From NCBI GenBank assembly GCA_021771715.1, contig JAETOO010000015.1:19370-83369 (forward strand): a DNA stretch of 64,000 bases. Direction: 5' to 3'. The position numbers and the translations under genes are program-made. The number at the start of each line of letters is the position of its first letter. Position 1 is the first letter of the stretch. The notes beneath the pieces are model-generated. The model ran no database searches. It saw only the letters and a program-made list of their open reading frames with translations, and was not told the DNA's origin. The DNA is from Oscillospiraceae bacterium (lineage in GTDB: Bacteria; Bacillota; Clostridia; Lachnospirales; Lachnospiraceae). Positions 19,262-27,230 of this stretch are shown piece by piece.

Positions 19262-20086
19262 TCAGCCCTTCATACCGCTGACTGCGATTCCCTGTACGAA
19301 ATACTTCTGGGCGAAGCAGTACAATACAAACAGCGGCAGCATAGAGATAAATGCACCCGCCATCGACGGTCCTACCTCTGTCAATCCCTCTCCGACAAAC
19401 ATCGCGAGTCCTGCCGGAAGTGTTCTCATATTCGTAGAACTCGTCATCATCATCGGATAGAGCAGGTCATTCCAGTTCCCCATCAGCACAAAAATGAACA
19501 GTGTGATAAACGCCGACTTACAAAGCGGCAGCATGATCTTCAGGTAAATTCCGAGCTCATTGAGTCCGTCAATTCTCGCCGCTTCCTCCAAATCTACCGG
19601 AAGACCCAGGAAGAAGGAACGCATGAAGAAAATGCCATATGCCGTCGCAGCACGCGGAAGAATCATTCCGACAAACGTGTTCAGAATCCCAAGCTTGTAG
19701 GTCTCTATGTACAGCGGGATCATTGTGATCTGGAACGGCACCATCATCGTCAGAAGGATCAGGCCGAAAATCCGGTCTCTGCCCTTGAACCGCATACGCG
19801 CAAATGCATATCCTGCAAGTGAGTCTATCATTACCGAGACAAACGCGACTCCCACTGCGAAGATCACGGTATTTTTTATATAGGTCATCAGAGGGATGCG
19901 GTCCCAGATCGCAATCATATGCTTCATGGTAAATTCTTTTGGGAAAAAGGTCGGCGGAAACGACATGATCTCCGCATCCGTCTTAAACGACATACTTACC
20001 ATCCAGAGAAATGGAAACAGCACCAGGAACATGACCAAAAGGCAGATTGCCTTTTCCAGAATATCCGTCACTCTTACTCTTTTCAT
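19262..20086 (-). CDS. Carbohydrate ABC importer permease, MalG type
   Basis: A 274-residue permease with six helices, the coupling loop VDLEEAARIDGLNELGIYLKIMLPL and the C-terminus FAQKYFVQGIAVSGMKG. It pairs with the MalF-type permease upstream (13-nt gap) and the binding protein of 21119-22390. No ATPase is encoded nearby. It is part of the unassigned operon. Confidence 0.93.
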   Translation of the reverse strand: MKRVRVTDILEKAICLLVMFLVLFPFLWMVSMSFKTDAEIMSFPPTFFPKEFTMKHMIAIWDRIPLMTYIKNTVIFAVGVAFVSVMIDSLAGYAFARMRFKGRDRIFGLILLTMMVPFQITMIPLYIETYKLGILNTFVGMILPRAATAYGIFFMRSFFLGLPVDLEEAARIDGLNELGIYLKIMLPLCKSAFITLFIFVLMGNWNDLLYPMMMTSSTNMRTLPAGLAMFVGEGLTEVGPSMAGAFISMLPLFVLYCFAQKYFVQGIAVSGMKG

Positions 20087-20099
20087 GTTCTTCCCCTCC

Positions 20100-21014
20100 C
20101 TACGTATTTTCTTCTATCTTTTTATCCGTATATCTTCTCGTCAACAGCGTAAATACGGCGATTACCACGAACAGCTCCACGCTCAGTGCGGAAGCGTAGC
20201 CGAGGTCATACGTATTGCCGAAGCCGCGTGAATAGATATACTGGACAATCGTTTCCGTAGAATTTAAAGGCCCGCCGCCAGTCGTTACAAATACTACGTC
20301 AAATACCTGCATTGCTCCGATCAGCGTCGTGACAATGACAAAGCTCAGGGTCGGCCACAGCATCGGGATCGTGATATACGCAAAAATCTGCTTGCGGGAC
20401 GCGCCGTCGATTCTTGCTGCCTCATAGTACGTCTCCGAAATACTGTTTATTCCTGCCACCAGAATGATGAGCGTCTGTCCGAACTTTTTCCAAACCGAGA
20501 TAAAGATAATCAGCGGAAACGCATATCGAACGTCTGTCCAGAAGCTCGGCACACCATTTTTTGTAATAAGAGATACCAGATAGGGGAAATATCCGACTGC
20601 AGAGCCAAAAAACATCTTGAACATAATGCCAAGGCTCGCGAAGGAACAGATGACCGGAATAAAATAGACAGACCGCATCGCCTTGCTGAACGGGTTGCTC
20701 TGGTACAGCCAGAACGCCAGCACCAGCGACATACCGACCTGGATCGGCACCGAAATAATCACATATTTAAAGGTATTCAGGAACGCATTCCAGACACGCT
20801 CCTCTTTAAAGGATTTCAGGAAGTTTTTCATTCCGATGAATTTGATATCCCGCATAAAAATATCCATATCTGTCAGACTGATCACAAAGGAGCTGACGAG
20901 CGGGACAATTACAAACAAAACAATGATAAAAATTGCAGGAGCGATAAAAAGATACGCCGCATGATTCGGCCGATTCCAGTACGACCGGATATTGGAAAAC
21001 TTTTTTTCTTTCAT
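20100..21014 (-). CDS. Carbohydrate ABC importer permease, MalF type
   Basis: A 304-residue permease with the coupling loop SETYYEAARIDGASRKQIFAYITIP and GGGPLNSTETIVQYIYSRGF, typical of the family-1 sugar importers. ATG at 21014 follows AAGGTGG. It forms the heterodimeric pore with the MalG-type protein. Confidence 0.93.
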   Translation of the reverse strand: MKEKKFSNIRSYWNRPNHAAYLFIAPAIFIIVLFVIVPLVSSFVISLTDMDIFMRDIKFIGMKNFLKSFKEERVWNAFLNTFKYVIISVPIQVGMSLVLAFWLYQSNPFSKAMRSVYFIPVICSFASLGIMFKMFFGSAVGYFPYLVSLITKNGVPSFWTDVRYAFPLIIFISVWKKFGQTLIILVAGINSISETYYEAARIDGASRKQIFAYITIPMLWPTLSFVIVTTLIGAMQVFDVVFVTTGGGPLNSTETIVQYIYSRGFGNTYDLGYASALSVELFVVIAVFTLLTRRYTDKKIEENT

Positions 21015-21118
21015 ATTCAGCCACCTTCATAATGAGAAGAGCCACCGCGATCCTTCGATATGGCGGCGGCTCCTCTGGGATTCAAGCAGATCTAAAGAAT
21101 CCACTTTACTTTTTTCTA

Positions 21119-22390
21119 TTATTCTTCTTCAGCAAGGAATGCCTCAACTGCAGCCTGCGTGCTGGTCAGCTCCTCCTGGACATCTGCTCCATTCTGGATG
21201 CGCTCTGCCATCGGCTCCATATAATCAGCTGTGATGCTTGCGCCAACCGTGATCTTCTGGAACTGCGGATAAGCATAGGTCAGTGCCGGAACCAGTGCCT
21301 GCACAACCGGATCACCTGCAATCTCCGGATCCTCTGCAACAGACTTCAGATACGGCGGAACACCATTCTTCTGTGTCCACTTCTTGCATACCTCGGTCGT
21401 GTTCCAGTAACGGATGAAGTCATACGCTGCCAGCTTCTTCTCCTCGGAGGTCGTGATCGGGATCTCAAATCCTACCGGTACACACAGTGCCTTCGCCTCT
21501 TCGCCCTCAGCTGCCGGAACGGAAGTCACACCAAAGTTTCTGCCTGCATTGCGCAGTCCGTTGATCATCCAGGAACCATTGATGAACATGCCTACCTGAC
21601 CGGAGCAAAGTACCGTATCATCAATATCGGCCGGGGATACGCCTGCATTCCACAGATCCTGTGCAAAGGTCATGCCCTTCAGGTTATCCTCTGTGTCGAT
21701 CGTCGGCACTGCATTCTCCTCATCAAAGAAGCCGTCGCCAAACGCGAACATCATGTACTGATACAGCAGATTCGTTCCGCCGAAATCCATTGCAAAGCCA
21801 TAGCGGTTCTGGGACGGATCCGTCAGCTTCTTCGCGAACTCTCCGAGCTCTTCCATCGTTGCAGGCGGTGTCTCCGGATCCAGGCCTGCTGCCTCGAACG
21901 CATCCTTATCCCAGAACAGATAGTGGGAGATAATCTGCATCGGCACGCTGTAATACTCATCATTCAGCTTGAAGGACTCCAGAACGCCATCCTGATAATC
22001 GTCAAAATTGCTGCCCGCATAATCGAAGTAATCTGCCATGCTCGCAAGTGACTGATCACCGTACACGCGCAGACGGCTCGTCGGCATCAGTACGAAATCC
22101 GGAGCTGTCTCCGTTGCGATTGCTGGCGGAAGCTTCTCATAGAAGGTATCCCACGGCATGATGTCCATCTCAATCGTAATTCCCTTGCCGTTGGTCTCAT
22201 TGTACGTGTTTACAATGTCAACCAAAACCTCTCCGTCGGTTCCTGTAAAACCATTCCAGAAGGTCAGTGTCACCGGCTCCTCCGGACCTGCATACTCGAT
22301 GCCGCCCTCCTCAGCCTGTGCCAGCATTGCTGTTCCGCTGAGCATTGACAATGCCATACCAAATGCTGCTACTCTTTTCCAGTTTTTCAT
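21119..22390 (-). CDS. Extracellular solute-binding protein, family 1 (sugar type)
   Basis: This protein of about 423 residues binds the ligand of the importer in the unassigned operon. The Sec signal peptide ends at AMLAQA-EE near residue 27, without a lipobox Cys. The body shows the MalE-like fold (LTFWNGFTGTDGEVLVDIVN near the start; GQVGMFINGSWMINGLRN in the middle). ATG at 22390 lies about 8 nt after AAAGG; ATG at 22399 is too close to it. The ligand is unknown; family-1 proteins mostly bind sugars, polyols or glycerophosphates. Confidence 0.9.
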   Translation of the reverse strand: MKNWKRVAAFGMALSMLSGTAMLAQAEEGGIEYAGPEEPVTLTFWNGFTGTDGEVLVDIVNTYNETNGKGITIEMDIMPWDTFYEKLPPAIATETAPDFVLMPTSRLRVYGDQSLASMADYFDYAGSNFDDYQDGVLESFKLNDEYYSVPMQIISHYLFWDKDAFEAAGLDPETPPATMEELGEFAKKLTDPSQNRYGFAMDFGGTNLLYQYMMFAFGDGFFDEENAVPTIDTEDNLKGMTFAQDLWNAGVSPADIDDTVLCSGQVGMFINGSWMINGLRNAGRNFGVTSVPAAEGEEAKALCVPVGFEIPITTSEEKKLAAYDFIRYWNTTEVCKKWTQKNGVPPYLKSVAEDPEIAGDPVVQALVPALTYAYPQFQKITVGASITADYMEPMAERIQNGADVQEELTSTQAAVEAFLAEEE

Positions 22391-22456
22391 TGCTTTCATC
22401 CTTTCTTTGATGTTTTTATCGCCAGAGGGAAACCCCTCCTGGTTTCTGCTACCCCC

Positions 22457-22510
22457 GCGGCGAACCGTCATCGCCGCCTTTTCTTTTTCCTGCGGCTCCC
22501 GTCGGAGCCG
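22457..22510. other. Two adjacent intercistronic hairpins
   Basis: GCGGCGA/TCGCCGC (22457-22477) and CGGCTCC/GGAGCCG (22493-22510, 4-nt loop) lie between the UroD-like stop and the binding-protein start. No T-run follows on the minus strand. They may block exonucleases and favour the binding-protein message. Confidence 0.5.
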
Positions 22511-22564
22511 AGGTCCTATGCTGATCCGTCAGCGATACACAGCGGGTACGCTCCGCGCTCCCGA

Positions 22565-23542
22565 TCAGACGCTCCGCGCTGCCTCCACGATCCAGCGGAT
22601 GCGCTCCCAGTCGAGCTTCGCGTCGATCGTGCAGTCTCCGCCGAGCATCAGCCCGGTCTTACCGTGATTCAGGATCAGATTTCTCGTGTACTCCTGAAGC
22701 TCTTCCTTGGTTCCGGTGTAGATGATACCCTGCTGCGTGTTCTCATCCCAGTGCGTCTCGAAGCCGCCCAGGCAGGTGCGGCCGTTCATGAAGTATCTGC
22801 CGTCCTCCAGAGACATGCCCTCTACGAACACTGCCCAGTTCACTGCCTTCGCCGGGTAATCCTGCCAGATCGCGAGCTGATTGCGGTTCCCCGCCCAGCC
22901 GCACATATGCAGGATGTTGTTCTCTGAATAGCGGTTTGCATGCTCAAGCACATACAGGTCGCTCGGCGTGATCGTCGCGCGGTACTCCTCCGGCGTAAAG
23001 CGGTCGTACTCGCCGCCCTGTACGCAGTAGTAGATGCCGTCGCAGCCTGCCTCTGTGATCAGAAGCTCCGCGAGCAGTGCGTTGGACTGTGCGATCACAT
23101 CCAGAGCCTTCATAACTGCGTTGCGGTCGGTGCGGATGTGCTCCATCACCTGCGCATCGCTGATGCCGATGTTGTCCGCGCCAAAACGAAGCGAAGAAAA
23201 CGGTGCGAACACATTGTAAAATACGCAGCGCTCTTTTCCAAACTCCTCCACCAGGCCCTTCGCACGCGCTACCTGCTCCTGAATGAACGGATGGTCAGCG
23301 GTCAGCGGAGTCAGATTCGCCCAGTCTGACGCTTCCTTGATCTGTGGAAGCGGGTACGGGAAGTAACTGTCACACATGATCTTCACGAAATCGAGGTCTG
23401 TCTCGCGGTAATACTTCGTGTGCGCCTTCACGCATCCCTCTCCGACTGCCTCCTCGCCTGCAAAGTGGAACCAGAATCCTACCGGAACATGGTCCACCTC
23501 CTTCTTGTTCAGTGCATTCAGCACTCTTGTTCTCTTATCCAT
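22565..23542 (-). CDS. Uroporphyrinogen decarboxylase-family protein (UroD-like, non-haem)
   Basis: This protein of about 325 residues has the UroD/MtaA fold (start MDKRTRVLNALNKKEVDHVP, a common opening in this family). It lacks the arginine-rich N-terminal signature of true haem-pathway HemE (PVWxMRQAGR). Relatives are corrinoid-dependent methyltransferases or enzymes of unknown reaction. A Zn-type His/Cys pattern is suggested by ILHMCGWAGN and the late Cys near TCLGGFETHW. ATG at 23542 follows AAGGAGG with 8-nt spacing. No corrinoid protein gene is nearby, so methyl transfer is only one possibility. It lies between the UPF0597 gene and the importer. Confidence 0.8.
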   Translation of the reverse strand: MDKRTRVLNALNKKEVDHVPVGFWFHFAGEEAVGEGCVKAHTKYYRETDLDFVKIMCDSYFPYPLPQIKEASDWANLTPLTADHPFIQEQVARAKGLVEEFGKERCVFYNVFAPFSSLRFGADNIGISDAQVMEHIRTDRNAVMKALDVIAQSNALLAELLITEAGCDGIYYCVQGGEYDRFTPEEYRATITPSDLYVLEHANRYSENNILHMCGWAGNRNQLAIWQDYPAKAVNWAVFVEGMSLEDGRYFMNGRTCLGGFETHWDENTQQGIIYTGTKEELQEYTRNLILNHGKTGLMLGGDCTIDAKLDWERIRWIVEAARSV

Positions 23543-23626
23543 GACACTTTCCTCCTTATTATAATAGTGTATCGAAAGTTCCTGCTGTTCACAGGCTTTG
23601 ATCTCAAAAAGATGGCTCACACCGCT

Positions 23627-24931
23627 CTACCGGCATGTCATCATGTCCAGAATCACGCGGTCCGTGTCCGCCATGCCGCGGTTCCCCAGCTCGCCGAGGT
23701 TCCGGATCGTGCTCTCGACGTCCTCGGCCACAATCCCGTCCAGCGCCCCCGCACTGGAATCCTTGAGCGCGAGCAGCGAGCACTGGCAGGCGCTCGCGAT
23801 CACCGTCGCGATCTTCAAGGCGCATCCCGCCTTTGCTCCGTCGCAGATGATGCCGGATACGTCCGCGATCATGTTGTTGATCGCGCTCTTGATCTGGCGA
23901 AGGCCGCCTCCCTGCATGTAGGTGAGCGCACAGCACACGCCGATCGAGGAGCCCATCCCGCAGCCGCACAGCGGCGAGAGCTTTCCGATGTATTGCTTGA
24001 CGTGGATCGTGATCAGGCACCCAAGCGCCAGTGACCGGTATAATGTCTCCGCGTCCTCTTTCCTGGCGATCGCCGCCGCGATCACCGGAAGAGTCGCCGT
24101 GATGCCCTGATTGCCGCTGCCGCAGATGGTCATCACCGGCATGGTCCCCCCGGCCATCCGGACATCCGCAGCCGCCGCTGCCATCGCCACAATAAAGTTC
24201 TGCATATCCTCGGCCGGATCCTGCGTCCGGATGCTCTCGTAGATATTTTTTCCGACACCCAGACCGTGACTTTCGTGAATACCCTCCTGGGCGATCTCCC
24301 AGTTCATCTGAATGCACTCGTCCAGGAAATGCAGCTTCTCAACGTCCACCTGCTGTACGAACTCGTAGATCGCGTCCACACTCAGGCAGCTCTTGTCGCA
24401 CTCTCCGGTCTCCAGGATGTCACACCCGCCGCGGTCGACCAGCGTCATCCTGCCGTGCGTGATCCTCGTGATGTTCGTGTGGCTGTCCTCGATCACGACG
24501 GATGCGCTGTCATCCTCGGCAAAAGCGATTACTTCTATGTATAACTTCTTCGGGGTCTCCTTCTGCAGCACCTCTACCTGTCCCCTGGCGAACTGCTCAG
24601 CCTCCTGAATCTGCTCCGGCGTGATCCCCGCGAGCACCTCGAGGACTGCCTCGCTGTTCCCTCCGATGACTCCCAGCGCCGTCGCCATCTCCAGTCCGAC
24701 CATCTCGGTCCCCGGGATCCCGACTCCCATCGCATTCTTCAGGATATTCCGGCTCACCTGGACCTGCACGCGCACCGGAGTCTTCCCCAGCACTGCCCTG
24801 GCCTTCGCCGCCGCATAAGCCACTGCGACAGGCTCCGTACATCCAAGCGCCGGTGCGAGCTCCTGCCGCAGAATATGCAGCATCTGCTCTTCCCTCTTGG
24901 GATTCCCCTGCAGCATCTGTCTCTCCTCCAT
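23627..24931 (-). CDS. UPF0597 / CyuA-type L-cysteine desulfidase or L-serine dehydratase-like Fe-S lyase
   Basis: This 434-residue protein matches the family of L-cysteine desulfidase and the serine dehydratase alpha-like proteins, which use a [4Fe-4S] cluster for beta-elimination. Conserved cysteines are visible in ALGCTEPVAV near the start and in LSPLCGCGMG, MTICGSGNQG and GIICDGAKAGC. Ribosome binding site AGGAGG lies 8 nt before ATG 24931, and earlier in-frame starts have no such site. It is the first gene of the unassigned operon. A role in thiol or hydroxy-amino-acid elimination fits the family; the true substrate is unknown. Confidence 0.85.
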   Translation of the reverse strand: MEERQMLQGNPKREEQMLHILRQELAPALGCTEPVAVAYAAAKARAVLGKTPVRVQVQVSRNILKNAMGVGIPGTEMVGLEMATALGVIGGNSEAVLEVLAGITPEQIQEAEQFARGQVEVLQKETPKKLYIEVIAFAEDDSASVVIEDSHTNITRITHGRMTLVDRGGCDILETGECDKSCLSVDAIYEFVQQVDVEKLHFLDECIQMNWEIAQEGIHESHGLGVGKNIYESIRTQDPAEDMQNFIVAMAAAAADVRMAGGTMPVMTICGSGNQGITATLPVIAAAIARKEDAETLYRSLALGCLITIHVKQYIGKLSPLCGCGMGSSIGVCCALTYMQGGGLRQIKSAINNMIADVSGIICDGAKAGCALKIATVIASACQCSLLALKDSSAGALDGIVAEDVESTIRNLGELGNRGMADTDRVILDMMTCR

Positions 24932-25246
24932 CGAATTTTCCTCCTGCTTCACTGACACGTTTTTCTCTCTCTTGTTTGGTATTATCATTCATCTCATTAC
25001 TAATCATATCAGTGATAATATCAATATACACTTCTCACAGAGAAAAAGCAAGTCTTTTCTGACTGATTTTTACACTTTTCCCTTTTATCCAAAATTGCGC
25101 TTTTCTTTTTGTGCATAACTTACAATTTTCTCCCGAAATAGCCCGTTTTCCTCCCTCTTTTCCTTCTGGACAAACGGGGGATTCCATTGTATTCTGTATG
25201 GAAAAGACGCTGCAGACCGCAAGCTGACATTACAAAGGAGACTGAC
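24932..25246. promoter_or_regulatory. Divergent control region; candidate GntR operator
   Basis: This AT-rich 315-bp gap separates the unassigned operon (minus) from the MFS gene (plus). It contains ATTATCA (24981-24987) and its complement TGATAAT (25013-25019), with ATTACTAAT between them. The symmetrical layout may mark binding sites of the operon's GntR regulator. No convincing -35/-10 pair was identified on either strand. Confidence 0.35.
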
Positions 25247-26425
25247 ATGACACCTGCAAAAACGCAACACAATCTCACCCTTCACTTTGCCCTGATCGAG
25301 GCATTTTTCTGGATGCAATTCGCCGTGCTCGGCGGCTTCGCGAGCATCTATCTGCTCGCAAAAGGATTCTCCAACACACAGATCGGCATGGTCATCGCGT
25401 CCGCCGGCGCGATCTCCGCCCTCCTGCAGCCGATCGTCGCCACCTATGCGGACCGGCCCTCGAGTCCCTCGATCAAGCGGATCCTCCTCGTCGCCGGCTC
25501 CCTGCTGCTGCTCGCCGGTGCGCTGCTGATCTTCTTCGACCGGTACATACCCGCCACCGCTCTGCTCTACGGCGGCTGCATCACGCTGCTCCACCTGCAG
25601 AACCCGCTCCTGAACTCGCTCGGCATGGAGACACTCAACCAGGGCGGGCACCTGAACTTCGGCATCGCGCGCGGTATCGGCTCGCTCGCCTATGCGGTGA
25701 TCGCCTACGCGCTGGGCATTCTCGTCGCCGCCCGGGGCTCGGACGTGATCCCGGTCTCGATCGTCGCCGTCTTTGCCTGCTTCCTCGCCGTGCTCTCCTG
25801 CTTCCCGTTTTGCAAGGTGCCAAAGGACGCAGCGGATGCGCGGGCTGCGGCGCAGAGCCCGGCCGCGTTCCTGCGCCGCTATCCGCGGTTCGGCATTGTC
25901 CTGATCGGCTCCATCCTGATCTACATCAATCACATGATGGTGAACAGCTTCACCTACCAGATCGTCGAGAGCAAGGGCGGCTCCAGCACGGAGACCGGAA
26001 TCGTCATGGCGCTCGCCGCTGTGCTGGAGCTGCCGACCATGTTTCTCTTCGGCGCTATGGTCAGACGGGTGCGCTGCGATATCTGGTTCCGCATCTCCGG
26101 CGCGTTCTTCTTCCTGAAGACGCTCGGCATGCTGCTCGCGCCCTCCATCCCGCTGCTCTACGCGTCGCAGGTGTTCCAGATGTTCGGCTTCGCGCTGATC
26201 ACGGTCTCCTCCGTCTACTACGTCAACGCGATCATGGAGCCGCAGGACGCGATCAAGGGCCAGGCCTACATGACCATCACGAACACGCTCGGCGCCGTCA
26301 TCGGCTCCCTGCTCGCCGGTCGCCTCATCGACCAGTCGGGGATCACCGTCATGCTCATCTGGGCCTGCGCAATCGCCTTTGCCGGCACAGGGATCATGCT
26401 CGTCGCGACGGAGGCCACGAAGTAG
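25247..26425 (+). CDS. MFS transporter, MFS_1-like (LacY/nucleoside symporter-like)
   Basis: This 392-residue protein has twelve likely helices. The first helix region (FALIEAFFWMQFAVLGGFASIYL) and the loop between helices 2 and 3 (QPIVATYADRPSS) fit the MFS_1-like group that includes oligosaccharide/H+ and nucleoside/H+ symporters. ATG at 25247 follows AAAGGAG with 6-nt spacing. Base composition is visibly richer in G+C than the arabinan cluster. It stands alone; the substrate is unknown. Confidence 0.88.
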   Translation: MTPAKTQHNLTLHFALIEAFFWMQFAVLGGFASIYLLAKGFSNTQIGMVIASAGAISALLQPIVATYADRPSSPSIKRILLVAGSLLLLAGALLIFFDRYIPATALLYGGCITLLHLQNPLLNSLGMETLNQGGHLNFGIARGIGSLAYAVIAYALGILVAARGSDVIPVSIVAVFACFLAVLSCFPFCKVPKDAADARAAAQSPAAFLRRYPRFGIVLIGSILIYINHMMVNSFTYQIVESKGGSSTETGIVMALAAVLELPTMFLFGAMVRRVRCDIWFRISGAFFFLKTLGMLLAPSIPLLYASQVFQMFGFALITVSSVYYVNAIMEPQDAIKGQAYMTITNTLGAVIGSLLAGRLIDQSGITVMLIWACAIAFAGTGIMLVATEATK

Positions 26426-26450
26426 CGGCTGCGAAGACCTTACTTTCGCC

Positions 26451-26488
26451 TTGACCATATAAAGAAATTTGTGTATAATTTCTTTATA
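26451..26488 (+). promoter_or_regulatory. Promoter and overlapping operator of the toxin-antitoxin operon
   Basis: TTGACC (26451-26456), a 17-nt spacer and a perfect TATAAT (26474-26479) form the promoter. A 12-bp inverted repeat (TATAAAGAAATT at 26458-26469, AATTTCTTTATA at 26477-26488) overlaps the -10. This is where the antitoxin would bind to repress its own operon. Confidence 0.8.
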
Positions 26489-26503
26489 AAAGGAGGTGCT
26501 GAC

Positions 26504-26767
26504 ATGCCTAAAATCCGTTCAAGCGCAGACCTGCGCAACAATTACAACGAAATATCCACTTTCTGCCACAATTACTCTGAGCCTGTTTTCATTACCAAAA
26601 ACGGCAAAGGTGACCTCGCCGTTATGAGCATTGAGGCGTATGAACAGCTCGTTGGACGCTTTGAACTGTACGGCCTGATCTATGAAGGCATGGAAGATGT
26701 TGCCGCAGGCAGGGCACGCCCATTCTCTGAAGCGATGGCAGACATCAGGAGCAGACGCAGACGATGA
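26504..26767 (+). CDS. Antitoxin, Phd/YefM family
   Basis: This 87-residue protein starts MPKIRSSADLRNNYNEIS, the Phd/YefM DNA-binding domain, followed by VFITKNGKGDLAVMSIEAYEQL, the family's second conserved block. The C-terminal tail (about residues 60-87) should wrap the toxin. ATG at 26504 follows AAAGGAGG. The gene overlaps the toxin gene by 4 nt (ATGA). It represses the operon and neutralises the toxin. Confidence 0.93.
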   Translation: MPKIRSSADLRNNYNEISTFCHNYSEPVFITKNGKGDLAVMSIEAYEQLVGRFELYGLIYEGMEDVAAGRARPFSEAMADIRSRRRR

Positions 26768-27096
26768 ACTATGATATACACATCACCCTGTCAGCGGAAA
26801 GGGATCTGAACCGTGCGGCGGATTACATTGAATTTACCCTGAAAAACCCGCAGGCTGCAGACCACCTTCTGGATGAAGCGGACCGGCAGATCAATGCCCT
26901 GTCGCAATTCCCCAAACAGCATCCGCTCGTTGATGATAACGTGCTTGCTTCATGGGGCATCCGTTTTACCCAGGTCGGCAATTACCTTGCTTTTTATATC
27001 GTCTCCGACGAGGAAAGCATGGTCCGGGTTGTCCGGTTCCTGTACGCAAAAAGTGACTGGAATTCCATCTTAAAGCTCGGCTATCTACTGATATAG
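26764..27096 (+). CDS. Toxin, RelE/ParE superfamily
   Basis: This 110-residue protein starts YDIHITLSAERDLNRAADYIE and has the ParE-like centre LDEADRQINALSQFPKQHPLV and the ending RVVRFLYAKSDWNSIL. ParE-like toxins poison DNA gyrase, whereas RelE toxins cut ribosome-bound mRNA. The layout resembles ParE, but the target cannot be assigned from sequence. Its start overlaps the antitoxin stop (ATGA), so translation is coupled. Confidence 0.9.
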   Translation: MNYDIHITLSAERDLNRAADYIEFTLKNPQAADHLLDEADRQINALSQFPKQHPLVDDNVLASWGIRFTQVGNYLAFYIVSDEESMVRVVRFLYAKSDWNSILKLGYLLI

Positions 27097-27103
27097 GGCA
27101 GCG

Positions 27104-27155
27104 GGAGCTGTTGCAAAATAGAGGAGTAATCATCTATGGAGCAGCAGCTCCACTT
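27104..27155 (+). terminator. Possible terminator of the toxin-antitoxin operon
   Basis: GGAGCTGTTGC (27104-27114) pairs with GCAGCAGCTCC (27141-27151) with one G-U pair. The loop is long (26 nt) and the T-run short (TTTT), so this is tentative. Confidence 0.4.
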
Positions 27156-27175
27156 TTATGCTTGAAAACAGAAAA

Positions 27176-27195
27176 GCAGGCTCCGAAGAACCTGC
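27176..27195 (-). terminator. Terminator of the hybrid histidine kinase gene
   Basis: On the minus strand an 8-bp stem (GCAGGTTC / GAGCCTGC) closes a stable UUCG tetraloop and is followed by TTTTCTGTTTTC, 36 nt after the kinase stop codon. Confidence 0.85.
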
Positions 27196-27230
27196 CATTC
27201 ATAGTATCATAAATTATACCGAATTCCTCT

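Noticed and set aside
22565..23542. HemE, the haem-pathway uroporphyrinogen decarboxylase
   Set aside because: The N-terminal Arg-rich substrate motif is missing and the gene sits in an importer operon, not with haem genes.
25085..26458. Long open frame on the minus strand opposite the MFS gene (457 codons)
   Set aside because: Its product is a highly charged low-complexity chain rich in Arg, Asp and Gly, as expected for the antisense of a G+C-rich membrane-protein gene; it also overlaps the TA promoter.
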